Shown: one piece after another, positions 11,118 through 22,540 of the stretch
Numbering within the stretch: the stretch's first letter is position 1
How the letters are laid out: each line of letters opens with the position of its first letter
Origin: Pterobdella sp. o SKG-2022
Lineage: Eukaryota > Annelida > Clitellata > Hirudinida > Piscicolidae
Assembly (NCBI GenBank): GCA_964035795.1
Contig: OZ038323.1
Location: 8,799,964-8,863,963, forward strand
Direction: 5' to 3'
Length of the DNA: 64,000 nucleotides
Program-made: the position numbers and the translations under genes
Notes under the pieces: generated by a model
The model's database searches: none
What the model was told of the DNA's origin: nothing
Seen by the model: the letters and a program-made list of their open reading frames with translations, nothing else

Positions 11118-14100
11118 TCAACAAATATAATAAATAACAAAAATGAAGAAGTATAGTTGGAAAGAGTTTGTGTAAATGACACCAAAAGAGGGATAGAAAA
11201 ACGACGAAAAAGATGAAGTGAAAGAAGATGAAGGGAAGTAAGCAGTAGAATCAAATTCTCGAATTTTCGACTTTTTTGCTTGACTTTTTGTTCCTTTTTT
11301 ATCGAAATACCAGTTATGGTTTGGAGGGTTGATGAAACTTGCGTCGAAGTTTTGATCCTTGTTATAATCAACGTTGAAATAGGATTTCTTGTGAGCAGGT
11401 TGGCTGTTAAATGCGTCATTCCACTCATTCTGTCCTACACACTCATCTTTCCACCACTTCAGATACATGCTCTGCATCGTATCTCCTTCCTTCATCTTTC
11501 TCATCTCTTCATCAAACATTTTCTTCAAAGACACCATTTTAACCTCTCCTCCTTCTTTTTTGGTTTCTAGCACTACATTTTTTCTTACTATTATTCCATA
11601 CTCCACAAGCTGCAGAAAAGGCTCTGTGGTATATACATCGCAGGGAAGTTGACCAGCCTCATACTCTGCGATGGGTGTGTCGATGATGAAAGCATACTTT
11701 TCAGCCCTGGCTCGTGCGATGCCTTCGTGTCTGTTGCGAGCAAATGCAGAAGGCCATGACTGAGCGAGTCTAGAGAAAAGAACTCTATGCTCGGGAAGGG
11801 ATGACTGTGCCAGAAGTTTTTGAGCCAAACTGTCTCTCACCACTCCTACAGTTATTCCGGACTCAACCAGTTGCTTGGCGTCTTTGATAATGATGGTTTC
11901 ATCATCACCACCCTCACTCCTTCCTACCTTCAACATCTTCGAATTTCCATTATCTTTTGTCTTATCTCCCTTGTCACTCAACTCTGATTGTAGCTTGGAT
12001 TTGAATTTAGATTTTTTTTTCTTCGTTGGCTTTTTTAACAAAGCAGAGTACCGTAGACTGAGAAAAGCTTCGGTAAAGTCAACAAACTCGTTGGTGACGT
12101 TGTTGATGACGAGGGATCCAATTGCAATATCCGCCTCCTGTCGAGTGTTTTATAATCACGATTTATTAGCGATTAAAATTACATTTCTATATAAATAATA
12201 TGTTAACGTTTAATGACTAGTATAATATTTTTAAGTTCATATGGCTAAAAAACTCAAAAATCTGAATCTTTCTAATAAAAATTGACTTACAAGCAATTAA
12301 AAGTTTTATAAATTTGGGCTTCAACGCATACAAGTAATGTAAATAAATAAGCTAATGGCTATTAAGACAGTTGCCTTGTCTGTGTTATAACAACATAAAG
12401 ATGATTTAACTTTTCTTTATTCTCTATAAAATTTTTTATTTTTCAAATTGTTTTAGAATTCTTGCTTTTCAATGAAGATATTTTACTTCAAACATAACGT
12501 TTTATAGCTAATAATTTAAATTATAAGAGGCATGAGTTTCATTTGGAATGAAATAATTTTTGAACTTTTGATCTGGGTCATGAGTTTTTTTTTATTATTC
12601 ATATATATTTTTTAAGCATTTTTGTAAAAATAAATATATATATATAATTCATATAATAAAATCAATAAAATAAATATCGAATGGTTTAATAGATGAAAAC
12701 ACGGAATCAGTTGATAATTTATAGCATATTCTATTAATTTTCACTGATTGAAGCTTAAAGCTTAGATGGAAAGTTCTCGAACAATTTCAACACGATACAT
12801 GTGTTGGTGGCATGTAGATAGTTTAGAAGTTAGAAGAGTGTTGAAAGAAAGAGTTTAAATAAACTTGAGTTCCAGTTCAATTTGACTTCAGTAATAAAAT
12901 CTCAATAAAGCAGAGTTTTCAGGGATAAAAGGAGCATATTAATAGAGATGAAAGATAAGTTATAAAGAGTTTTAAGTTGAGCCAGAAGTTTTGATGTTTA
13001 TGAGTTCGAATTTTTCTTTCGCATGAATGCTTCATAGAGCTTAAAAAAATTAGTTAACATAGAGTGCATAAAGTGATTTCAAAAAATTTTATTGAGTTAA
13101 TTTTTGACAGATTTCTTCTAGAACTTTCTAAAAGTCAACATTTTAAAAAAAGAAAATTTTTCCAACAAAATTTCTCGTCTTTTTGACTGGTTCTGGGAAT
13201 TTCAACTGGTCAATGTGAGAAGTGTTAGTGTTTTAAAAAGAATTTTGAAACTTTTTTTGAGAGAAATAATTTTAGAGTTGTTTTGACGTCATAAATATAT
13301 TTTTAAGTATATATTTCGGTAAAAAGTGAATTGAAGTGTTTACAAACAAGCGGTTTAAATAAGTGTTAAAAAATATACACTTCTGAGAAAATAAAAAAAT
13401 ATCGAAAATAATTTGGATAATTTTTTGCTGATAATTTAGTGGCTGTAAGGATGAGAGCTAAACAGGTGTTTGTTTCGGAAATTAAGCCAGATTATCTATT
13501 CAGATTTTAACTTTAAAGCTTTAGTAAAAGTTATTGTATAATATAGTTTTGATAGCATTAATTATTGGTATGTCTGAAGAGCTACATTTCACCCCTTACA
13601 TAAGGAGTAAATGTACCATTCAAATACGACCTGAACATAATTACTCTAATTAAACTTTTCATACCACAAAGTTTTAGCGCCAAAATTTAAAAAATCTTGC
13701 AATAAAAAAAATAAAACCAAAATGATATTAAATTAAAATCAAACTACCTTTCTGTGCACCTCCCCGATCGCTCCATCCCAGTACTTCCCCATATACAAAT
13801 CACCATACTTGCTATCTCTTGCCAGTCTGATCTCAAACTCAAAAGCCAAACTAGTGGAGAGATGGTTCAAAAGATCAACAAGGAAGCCTTCAAAGCGATC
13901 GTTTCCAGTGATGTAGTGTCCATCTTGCCTGAGCATCACGAAGGGGGGGTCCTGGGGTGGGTGTCAAGGTGTTTGAGGGGTCAGTAGTCTTGAATGAAGT
14001 CTTTCAAATAGGAAATTTTTGATAGAGCATAACAGATCTTTATATTATCAAACATTTAATCTGTTTTGTATTCGAAAACTCAATAATTAAACTTTAAAAA

Positions 14101-14219
14101 TGTTTTGAGAACAAGAATAGAACGAACGAGAACTGTAGTGATGATAAATTTATTGTTGTGGTGAGAGGTTGAGGTGGGTGTTGTTGGTGTTGATAAGTGC
14201 CCTTGCAGACTTCTTAGAC
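11118..14219 (-). CDS. iGluR-like S1S2 ligand-binding protein lacking the pore region
   Basis: Exons: 14219-14128, 13951-13748 and 12137-11118 (TGA). Exon 1 ends in the strand that opens iGluR S1 (NNKFIITTVL). Exon 2 continues S1 (DPPFVMLRQDG.., RFEGFLVDLL, KYWDGAIGEV). Exon 3 begins EADIAIGSLV, ..VDFTEAFLSL and reaches LLKKP, where M1 should start. Instead come 44 Lys/Ser/Asp-rich residues and then S2 (KDAKQLVESGITVG, ARAEKYAFIID, LPCDVYTTEP, YLKWWKDEC) in one unbroken frame. The two S2 cysteines that form the conserved disulfide are present. The Arg that holds the ligand carboxylate is Thr (PLTITLVR-like site reads SLVINNVT) and the S2 Ser/Thr pair is Leu-Ala, so glutamate binding by the usual contacts is unlikely. 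The exon ends in about 40 hydrophobic, Ser/Phe-rich residues: a possible membrane or GPI-type tail, or intron read-through. The exon 1 donor (GTTCGT) is weak. No amino-terminal domain was found. Confidence 0.8.
12138..13747. other. Intron within the S1S2 gene
   Basis: Lies between the S1 exon (13748-13951) and the S1-linker-S2 exon (11118-12137). It holds no M1-M3-like exon and no other feature that I can see. Confidence 0.6.
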
Positions 14220-15049
14220 CTGTGGAGGTGGTTAGAAATAGGATTATTAAGAAAAGTGGTGTGAAGGTGAGGTAGGGTGCATCAAATAGAATAATGTGTA
14301 ATGAAATATAGTTGAAATTTGATGAATTCAACAGTTATCTGATATAATAATTATCATTTTAATTTTTGAAAATAAAAACTCAAAGAAGCTTAATTTTCGA
14401 AACATTTAATATAAATGAGAAGGTGCAGCGATAAAAAAGACAAAAGGTTTACGGTCAAAGATTAAAGAAGTAAAAAATGCAGATCAGCATGGCAGTCTAA
14501 TGAATTCTGACCTTAATTAATAGCAAATAATTTCATGTGATCAAATCATTGTAGGACTGTTTAAAAATATTATTGGAAAATAAAAAACTTCGTCTGCATT
14601 TTTTTGCAAGTAGTGTTATGACTTGCTGGTGTTAGGCGATATGTCGATGTGTGTAGAGTTTTTCAGTGTAAACCGCTTATGATTTTTAAATAATGATTTT
14701 TTGAGTTTTAGTTTTGTTAATTTTATTCGGCTTTTTGCACTGCTGGGTTGTTTATACGACTGGGGTCTAATTACATTTGCAAATGGTGGCCCACTGAATT
14801 GATTGCTATCAAACGCATGGCCGCATTCAATTTATTAAGTTTTTTTAGAAAACATTTAATTCAAGGCTCCATTTATTTTCTGTTTGAATTTCTATGAAAT
14901 TGATTCTATCTTTGTGTTTTTTTTATTTTTTCAAAAATCTATGTCTATTAAATTTTAATTATTTTTTACTTTAAATATTATTTAGTTTAAAATATACTTC
15001 AATGCTTACCTCACCGCCCATTCACACACAATCAATATATCATCCCCCT

Positions 15050-15290
15050 AACTTTTCTCCAACCATCTATCTACCAGCTCACTTATCCATCTATTCATTC
15101 ATTCATTCATCCATTTATCCACTTATTTTGGAACTTATTCATGGGCCTATCTACCCCTCAATTCAGCTATTGATCCAACTAGCTATCACTTGATTTACTC
15201 AACTATCCATCCACATATTTATCCACTTACCTAGTTAAACATTCATTAATTCATCCATCCATTCATTCATCCATCCACTCAACAACAGCT
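15050..15290. repeat. Degenerate ATTC/ATCC tetranucleotide repeat
   Basis: Repeated ATTC, ATCC and CATC units, imperfect, over about 240 bp. A related short patch is at about 27531-27600. Confidence 0.6.
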
Positions 15291-16375
15291 TACATCAATC
15301 ATAGATTATGACACAAACCTCACATGTTATTTGATAGCAACATCTTCCTTTTCCAGCGTTTCATGCGCATTTAATTTAAAATATCTTAATCTACTTATAT
15401 TCCATAGTACCCTAGTCTATATATATTGAATATTAACTTAGTCGTTATATATACAGAATACATTTTAGTGATATTCTATACGGAGGTTTTTTAGGATCAT
15501 GTTTTACCTGAAAAAATATTTTTTTGATATACAACATTGAAATATTTGCTACAAAAATTCCAAATTTATGAATTTAATTTCACTTTTGAGAAAAATTTGG
15601 AAAAAAAACTAATAGTGCTTTTTTTTTATTGTATTAGAAAAAAATAAAAATGACAAATAGAAACATAATAATAAGAATAATAATAAACATAATAGTAACA
15701 ATAATAAGATCAAAACAAACGGAGACAAAAGGGGCGATGTTTGAGCTGCTATCGACGCCTCTTTCCAGACTTTCATTGCCCACCCAAGAACCACCATTTC
15801 TTATTTTTTTATTTTTTAGATATTTTTGTTTTTTATTATTCTTACAGAAAATATTCTATTGAAATTCTATTATTATCCTTATTATGGTTCTTTTTTATTA
15901 TGTTTTTATTCTGGTTATTTATTAGTAGTTTTTATTATGATTATTCTTATGATTATTATTGTTCTTCCGTTCGATTTGTTCACATGCTATTTATGGCTGA
16001 GATATCTTCTGGACTGGGATCTATATAGACACCAATTAGCACATCAGCTTGGCTTGAAATTTTTTTGTTTTTTTTTGCTATTTTATTATTTTTTTATGAA
16101 AAAATTTTTAAAATGTATTTTTTATCATTTTTATTATTATTGCTTCTATAAATAACTAACAGCGACCTTTTTTTATTTTTTTGTTTGAAGAGGAAACGCG
16201 ACCATTCCTTATCTACTAACCAACGGATACATACTCAAAATGCACACAAACATAGAAACAAAAGATTCAATTAGTGAAACTCTTTAAAAACTGAGTAAAA
16301 AATCTCATAGATTTGATCTGGTGCCAACATTGCCTTTTAAAACAAATAAACGATTTCACATGAATATACAAATAT

Positions 16376-16505
16376 AAATCACACACTTAAGGATACTCAC
16401 GCACATAAACACACATGTTGAATTGCCATACAACACATACATACACATACTTACACAGACGTACTCATAAATACTCACACACATTTACACACATACACAT
16501 ACATA
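16376..16505. repeat. CA/TACA-rich simple repeat
   Basis: Imperfect runs of CACA, ACAT and TACA over about 130 bp. Confidence 0.6.
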
Positions 16506-16612
16506 CACAATTTCTACATAGAACCATTGATAGCTTAACAAACACTTTATACGATAGAAACATACAAATAAAACAATAAATTCAAATGTATTTTTATACA
16601 TTTTTTAATTTT

Positions 16613-16734
16613 TCAATAAAAACCAAATGAGGTAACGTCATCGCAATATCTGACCCAGATTGGAGTTCCTCTGGAAGGATCTCGGATGTCAAGTTTGGTG
16701 TGGTAGTCATGGCAACTTGGACTGAGGGTGGAGC
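16613..16734 (-). CDS. Possible small terminal exon (39 codons, TGA)
   Basis: After a TTAG acceptor, a phase 1 exon encodes a Cys-containing segment with CHDYHTKLDIRD and WVRYCDDVTSFG and ends at TGA. Base composition is richer in G+C than its surroundings. No family is recognised. The signal-peptide exon at 19000-19714 leaves in phase 1, so the two could be joined as a short alternative secreted product, across the assembly gap. It could also be chance. Confidence 0.3.
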
Positions 16735-18999
16735 CTAAGGTCTGACGAAATAATAAAGGAATTGCTGTAGCAATTGCGGGAAAACATGGAAGAGATGTAC
16801 AGAATATATTTAAACACTTTTCAGCCAACAAAGGTTCTATATATAGCTAACAAAAAGACGCCGTGAGTATTGGGATGACAAGGAATATAGGACCGAAATC
16901 ATACTGTACACTGCGGAAATGAAATCAAACGAAGAAATGATCCTGGCCTGCAGTTGAGAAATTGAGTTTTGACGGATTAGTTATGACCTCATATTGACGA
17001 AATTGACTGAAAAATTGCTTAATAAATGACAAAAAACTGGTCATTTATTTACCAACCGAAATATTTCCTTCAAAGGAATTGAGGTACCGGTTTGTTTCAA
17101 TCGAGATTATTTGACTTGACNNNNNNNNNNNNNNNNNNNNNNNNNNNNNNNNNNNNNNNNNNNNNNNNNNNNNNNNNNNNNNNNNNNNNNNNNNNNNNNN
17201 NNNNNNNNNNNNNNNNNNNNNNNNNNNNNNNNNNNNNNNNNNNNNNNNNNNNNNNNNNNNNNNNNNNNNNNNNNNNNNNNNNNNNNNNNNNNNNNNNNNN
17301 NNNNNNNNNNNNNNNNNNNNGAATCATTTTTTGAATTAGGAATATAATCTAAAGTAATTTAAATTTAAAATACTTTGAGTACGATTTGAAAAAGTATAAA
17401 TTTTATATCAGAACGACTTGAAAGCCATTCTAATGATGGAGAGTGGAGCTTCAAGAAAAGCTGAAGTGCTTCAAGTAAACAATTCATGTCTAAACTATAA
17501 AAAAATATCAAAAATACTGTTTTTTATCATTATTTTTTTTTGGGATCTAATATGGATTTAAAAGTGTTTTAAAGAGGGCAAGGCGAAAGTTACATGGTAT
17601 ACAAAATAATAGATTTATGTTTATCAAGTGGAATCTCATTCAACTAAACCAAAGATATTAAATCGAAACAAGCACTAGAAAAGAAAAGGAAACTGATACA
17701 AAATCAAAGATAAAAGAAACAGAATTTAAAATCAACAAAATCCTTCGTAATGAAACGGTAATTGGAACGACTTTGATTGTTGTTATTTAGCTTGGAAAAC
17801 ATATTAATTACTTTATTTGATAAAAAAACATTTAAAAAATATTCAAAATAAATTTTTCAAAAGTTAAAAATAATCAAAAAAATATGAAAAAAAATTGAAA
17901 TGATTAATTCGATAAAAATTCTTTTAAATAAACTTTTTTCTGTTTTTCCGCTATATTCTTTCCGAATGCCGGAATGCATGATGTTACATGGATATTCAGT
18001 TCGAAATCCTTTATAAGCAGAAAATTTTTCTTGATTGATCTTTCAACACGTTGTTGCCTCGCCAGAAATATGGCAGGCTAAACACCATTTGAGCAGATAT
18101 TTTTTCTAATTTATTATCTTTTAATTTGTTAATAAAATATGTGTTTGCATTACTTGGTTTGGTTTTTCTATGGTTTTAAATGAATTTGAATTTTTGATGT
18201 TTTATAATAAAAATATTTATATTATTAAATATTCTTTAAATCATTTGATTAATTGAAACAAAAACAAAAATCATTAATCTGTTCAAATATTCGTCTAAAG
18301 TTCTATTCAACTAGATTCAAACTTCAGATGCTTTATCCATCATACAGTACCCTAATTAGATTTTCAGATTTATGCCTGTGGCCAATACGTGACCAATCAT
18401 CCAATCAGCGAACGTCTTTTTGATCATGTGAAGCGTGACATCATACACCCTTGGATGATTTCCGCTTCCTTCTTATTAGTTTTATGTATTGTATTCGATT
18501 CTGATAAAGAAAGACGATGGGTTCGGGGCATGTGAAAGGAAGCTTTCAAGACGATAATTATTTATCGGAATTTTATAGGAAAACCAATAAAAATAAAAAC
18601 TAACCTTTAAAAAATCAATAGATTATAAACTATAAAAATTATGAAAATAGTATTTTAATATCAAAAGATAATTATAACTGAATAATATCAAGAGAGATTC
18701 GAGTTTAAAGTTGGTTACACAAGGTTGCATGAAACGCGCATGATTGCATGTGTGTTATTGATTTGTGGCATGGTTGCCCACGATTGTAATGCAAGACTTT
18801 TGGTTGAAGGTTTAATGTTTTTAAATTTTGAAGTTTTTCAATGTTTGAAGTTGTTGTGTTAAGAGAAGATTTTGGCATAGCTGATCACGAGAAACATTTT
18901 GTTGGTACGTTTTCTTTGAGGACTTAAAATAATTTCATAATTAAAAAAAATGGACAAAATAAATCAAATAAGACATAATTTTTAAAAGATAAGACCTAC
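16735..18999. other. Non-coding stretch including the assembly gap
   Basis: No convincing exon on either strand. A G+C-richer patch at 18361-18470 contains two CCAAT boxes (CCAATCATCCAATCAG) and a TGACATCA, which may be a promoter-like element of unknown target. Confidence 0.35.
17121..17320. other. Assembly gap (200 N)
   Basis: Exactly 200 ambiguous bases, a usual scaffolding placeholder, so true distance is unknown. It falls in the possible long intron between the signal-peptide exon and the S1S2 exons; missing exons could be here. Confidence 0.98.
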
Positions 19000-19714
19000 T
19001 AGCAATCTGCAGCCCGTGTCTTCCATTCACTCCCACCAGCCTTGAAGGACCCCTCTCTTCAACCTTGGAAATCTTCGAAGCATCTTCAATATCAACCTGC
19101 AAGCTATCCATCTTTGTGTCGGAGTTTCGCTTCTTCTTCTTTTTTTCTTTTCTCATCTTTTCCTCTTGTTTTTTCTTCTTTTTTTTCTCTTTCTTTTTTG
19201 TTTTTTTTTTCTCTTCTTCCTCTTCCCTCACTCGTTTTTGGTCATCGTTTGATAATGCATGGCGGTTGATGTTTTCCAATTTTCTCTTCCTCGTTCTGAT
19301 TGATGCATCTGTTGTGCTTTCTCTTATTGAGGTATCTCTCATTGGACTTTCTCTTTCTTCAATGTGATTTTTCGAGATTTTTTGTGTTATTAAAAAATTA
19401 CTTTTGAACCTTGCTACATTCATTTTTTTGTTCTTACATTTTTTTTCAAAACTGAGATTGACTACATTAAACGGCTTTTTAATAAAATTTAATCGTTCAA
19501 TTCTATTCATTCTTTTTACATTATATTTAGCATTGTGGCCAGAAACGAACACATATCTTTTTGAATCATCGAAGAAGTGAGTTTCTACTTTTTTTGTTGA
19601 ATTTGATAGAGGGTGAGTAGAAAGAGGAGGAAGAAGATTGTGGTGCTGATAATGATGAAAACTTTGAGATGAGGTGATGGAGAAAATAACAATTAAAACA
19701 GAACAAATCATCAT
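19000..19714 (-). CDS. Signal-peptide exon with Lys/Glu-rich low-complexity region (probable first exon)
   Basis: An ATG at 19714 opens a hydrophobic signal sequence (MMICSVLIVIFSITSS), followed by a polar region and a highly charged stretch of Glu then Lys runs at about residues 164-196. The exon then reads RGPSRLVGVNGRHGLQIA up to a GTAGGT donor at 18999, leaving phase 1. That phase fits both the first S1S2 exon (14128-14219, giving Ser) and the small exon at 16613-16734. If spliced to the S1S2 exons, the product would be a secreted or surface protein in which a charged spacer replaces the usual receptor amino-terminal domain. That link is inference: the intron would be about 4.8 kb and holds the gap. 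The polypyrimidine-like coding composition near 19140-19230 (plus strand) is low complexity, so exact conservation here is not expected. Confidence 0.5.
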
Positions 19715-22540
19715 GTGATCCTAGAATGCATTCATCTAATCATCTTCAAATCAAGAGGTCTTCATTAAAAAACTATGCTATTAGGTTTTCAAATTAAAAA
19801 CAATAGAAACTAACAACAAAAACAATCCAAATAAACCTTTTATGTTTTTAAAAGATCTTTAAATGTCTGCATCAACTGGCTGTTATAATCGAAACCGTCA
19901 TAAAGCTTTGCCAAATATTTCTAACCTTTCAATCGGCATCGCAGCTGAACGAACGAGGAAGAATGCATTTAATTTTTAAAAAAATCGATAAAAACCAGGC
20001 AGTAGTATTTAGATTGTGATTCGTCCTTTAATCCTTAAGATTTTGAAATCAAGTCATTGATTTATTCAACAAAAAAATTCATTCATGAATTATATTTTTC
20101 AAACTAATTTTTAAAATATTTTTTATCGAGGCTATTAGCTTATAAGCTATTTTTTGAATTTTGTTTCAGAGTTTTATCAATGAAGATAGATTAAACATTT
20201 ATTTCGTCATTAAATCTTTATCAACCTCAAGTGCTTATTTGTTATTTTCCTATGACAAAAACAACTTTTAATAACAAAGCACTTGATCACATTGAGAATG
20301 TGTTGACAAAAATTTTAAGGATCCAGAATAAGTTTGAAAAATACAATATTACTTATCTTCTAGATGTTTTTGATTTTCCGAAACTTTAAAAACTTGCTAA
20401 ACTCTACATATAAAATCTGAAGTATGGACATAACATTCACAAGCTATTGTACAGAACTCTAAGCATATCTTCTATATCTTTTCATATCTCTTATGGTTTA
20501 TACACGATTCTATGGGTTATTGTATAATGTACGTAATACTGTATCATTTGACGTAGAATTTTTAAAATATCACTTCTCTCATTCACGTAATATACACATA
20601 AGAGTTTTTGGAAATATAATAGAAAATATAATTATTATTGAATTTTATAAAATCTTTCGTATAATTATTTATGTTATGAAACGGCAAAAACTTGCATAAT
20701 TTTTAGATAGCTTGTTTGAGTCGGAATGTCAAAATAAAAGGTCTATTACTAAACACTCAAATGCTCTGAAGTTTGGCCTTTTCAAACATTTAATTGTTTA
20801 TTACAGTTTATTCTTCTGCGTATTTATGTCGAAACTACCTAAAAAACGATTTAAATCATTTTGGTCACTGGCAAAGCTTTATTAGACGAAGGGTTGAGAC
20901 GCTCAAATTGAAACCCTCTCGAAAACATGAACAGAATGTTTTGTCAAACCAAATCATCATATTTAGAACTGATTTTATAAATTTTATAGAACATGAAGTT
21001 TAAAATTTTTGAATTCATATCTGGTTCTTACAAACTTGTACAGCAGTTTCGAATTTTTGCTCTATCGAGTATTGTGATAAAATAGGAACAATTACTGAAA
21101 TAACTGAACCTGTAATTCAAATTATGTAATATTCAACATAATTTTCCAATTGGTTGCAAAAAAATTCAAAAAAACTATTGAGCTTCCTCTAAGATGCTAA
21201 TTTTAACACCTTCCAAATTTGTTCACATCAAGTGACAATTGAAATAAATTTTAAAAATTTTGTCTATTGAGTTTTGTCTACTTGAAGCTCCTAAATAGCA
21301 TTAAGGGTGGATATTATGTAAACTGGTAACTTGATGCTATTTTGAGCTAAATAAAATATTTCAACCACAGGCTATTAATCGCATGAGACACATTCGAAAA
21401 ATTACCACACGCATACCTTAACTTAATTATTCTCATATAAAGGAGTTTTAAACTCATAGTTCAAAGTTGAACATAACTTTAATCTAAACATTGCAAACTT
21501 AAAATTATATTTGAGCTAACTATTGAAATCATAACTTTTTATTTTGCTTCAAATGGATAACTTTGTGAAGGTAAAATTTCCCAATTTAGTGGATGAAGGT
21601 TTGTTATAGTTTTTAAACTCTTTGGTACAGTAGCACGGCTTTTTTAAGTTGAAAAGCATTCTTAAGTTCAAGATGTTAAAAGAATATTTTCATCTTTTTT
21701 GAAAAAGTAGGAACTTATTTAATAAAAATTGGCTTAAAATCAAAAAATTAAAAAATGCTAAATTTATAAAAAACTTTGGAAATATTCTAATTTGATTGAA
21801 GTTATACATAAAAAAATCATCGTTATTAAATTGAAGAAAACACTTCTCGAAATAACTTGAATCCAAAAACGTTGATTAATGTTTCATGAAATATTTATTC
21901 TAACTAATGACGCAAACTGAACAGGCTCTAAGTGACGTTTCTAGAGTGGTAATCTAAGTGTCGCGAAGCCACTTGAAGTGAATATCTAGAAAATTTTGCC
22001 GATTCAGATTTCGATTTTTTCATGCAAGTTTGCTTTCAAACCAAAGCGATCTATAAAATAATTAACTTATTCTCTTTTTACAAGCGACTTACCCTACCTC
22101 TAAGACGCTTATTCTGACACCGATCGGTTAGTGTATTTTATGTTCAATATATTATTTTTCCGACTTTAAAAGTGGCACACATATTAGATTTTTTAGAAAT
22201 GCATCTGTTGAATATCTCAGTGCAGTAGAGCTATTTGACTTTTCAACTTTGAAATGCTATTTAAGGGCTCAACATACATGTTTTATACAGTTTCAGGTAT
22301 AAAACATTTGAGTTTCTCTGATTTTTACTTATTTTTTTAAAAGATTTTAAAATTTTTATGCCGAAGTTCATTTATGACATTAATGCTATTATTCATTTTG
22401 AAACTTCGCAAAAGTATTAATAAGAGCCCAGATATGAAAACTGAACGCTCTCGATTTGCTTGAGTTGTTGAAGGCTGAAACTATTTTAAACATTCATAAA
22501 ATTATAAATTAACAATAAATATTTCCAACAGGTGAAAAAA
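19715..22540. other. Non-coding stretch upstream of the P450 gene
   Basis: AT-rich; short open frames at 20493-20699 and 20794-21003 look like chance. A membrane-anchor exon for the P450, which its AACAG acceptor-like start at 22527-22531 would allow, was not found. Confidence 0.4.

Larger units (their letters stand above)
14220..16612. other. Non-coding stretch with simple repeats
   Basis: Very AT-rich, with tetranucleotide and CA-rich tracts annotated separately and T/A runs around 15600-16160. No receptor amino-terminal-domain exon was found on the minus strand. Confidence 0.45.

Noticed and set aside
17092..17334. Open frames running through the N block
   Set aside because: Artefact of translating ambiguous bases.
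18361..18470. Promoter for a nearby gene (two CCAAT boxes and TGACATCA)
   Set aside because: No first exon starts within several kb in either suitable direction; kept only as a note.
21179..22130. Two short similar stretches (CCTCTAAGATGCTAATTTTAACACC-type, at about 21185 and 22097)
   Set aside because: Short and diverged; not enough to call a repeat family.
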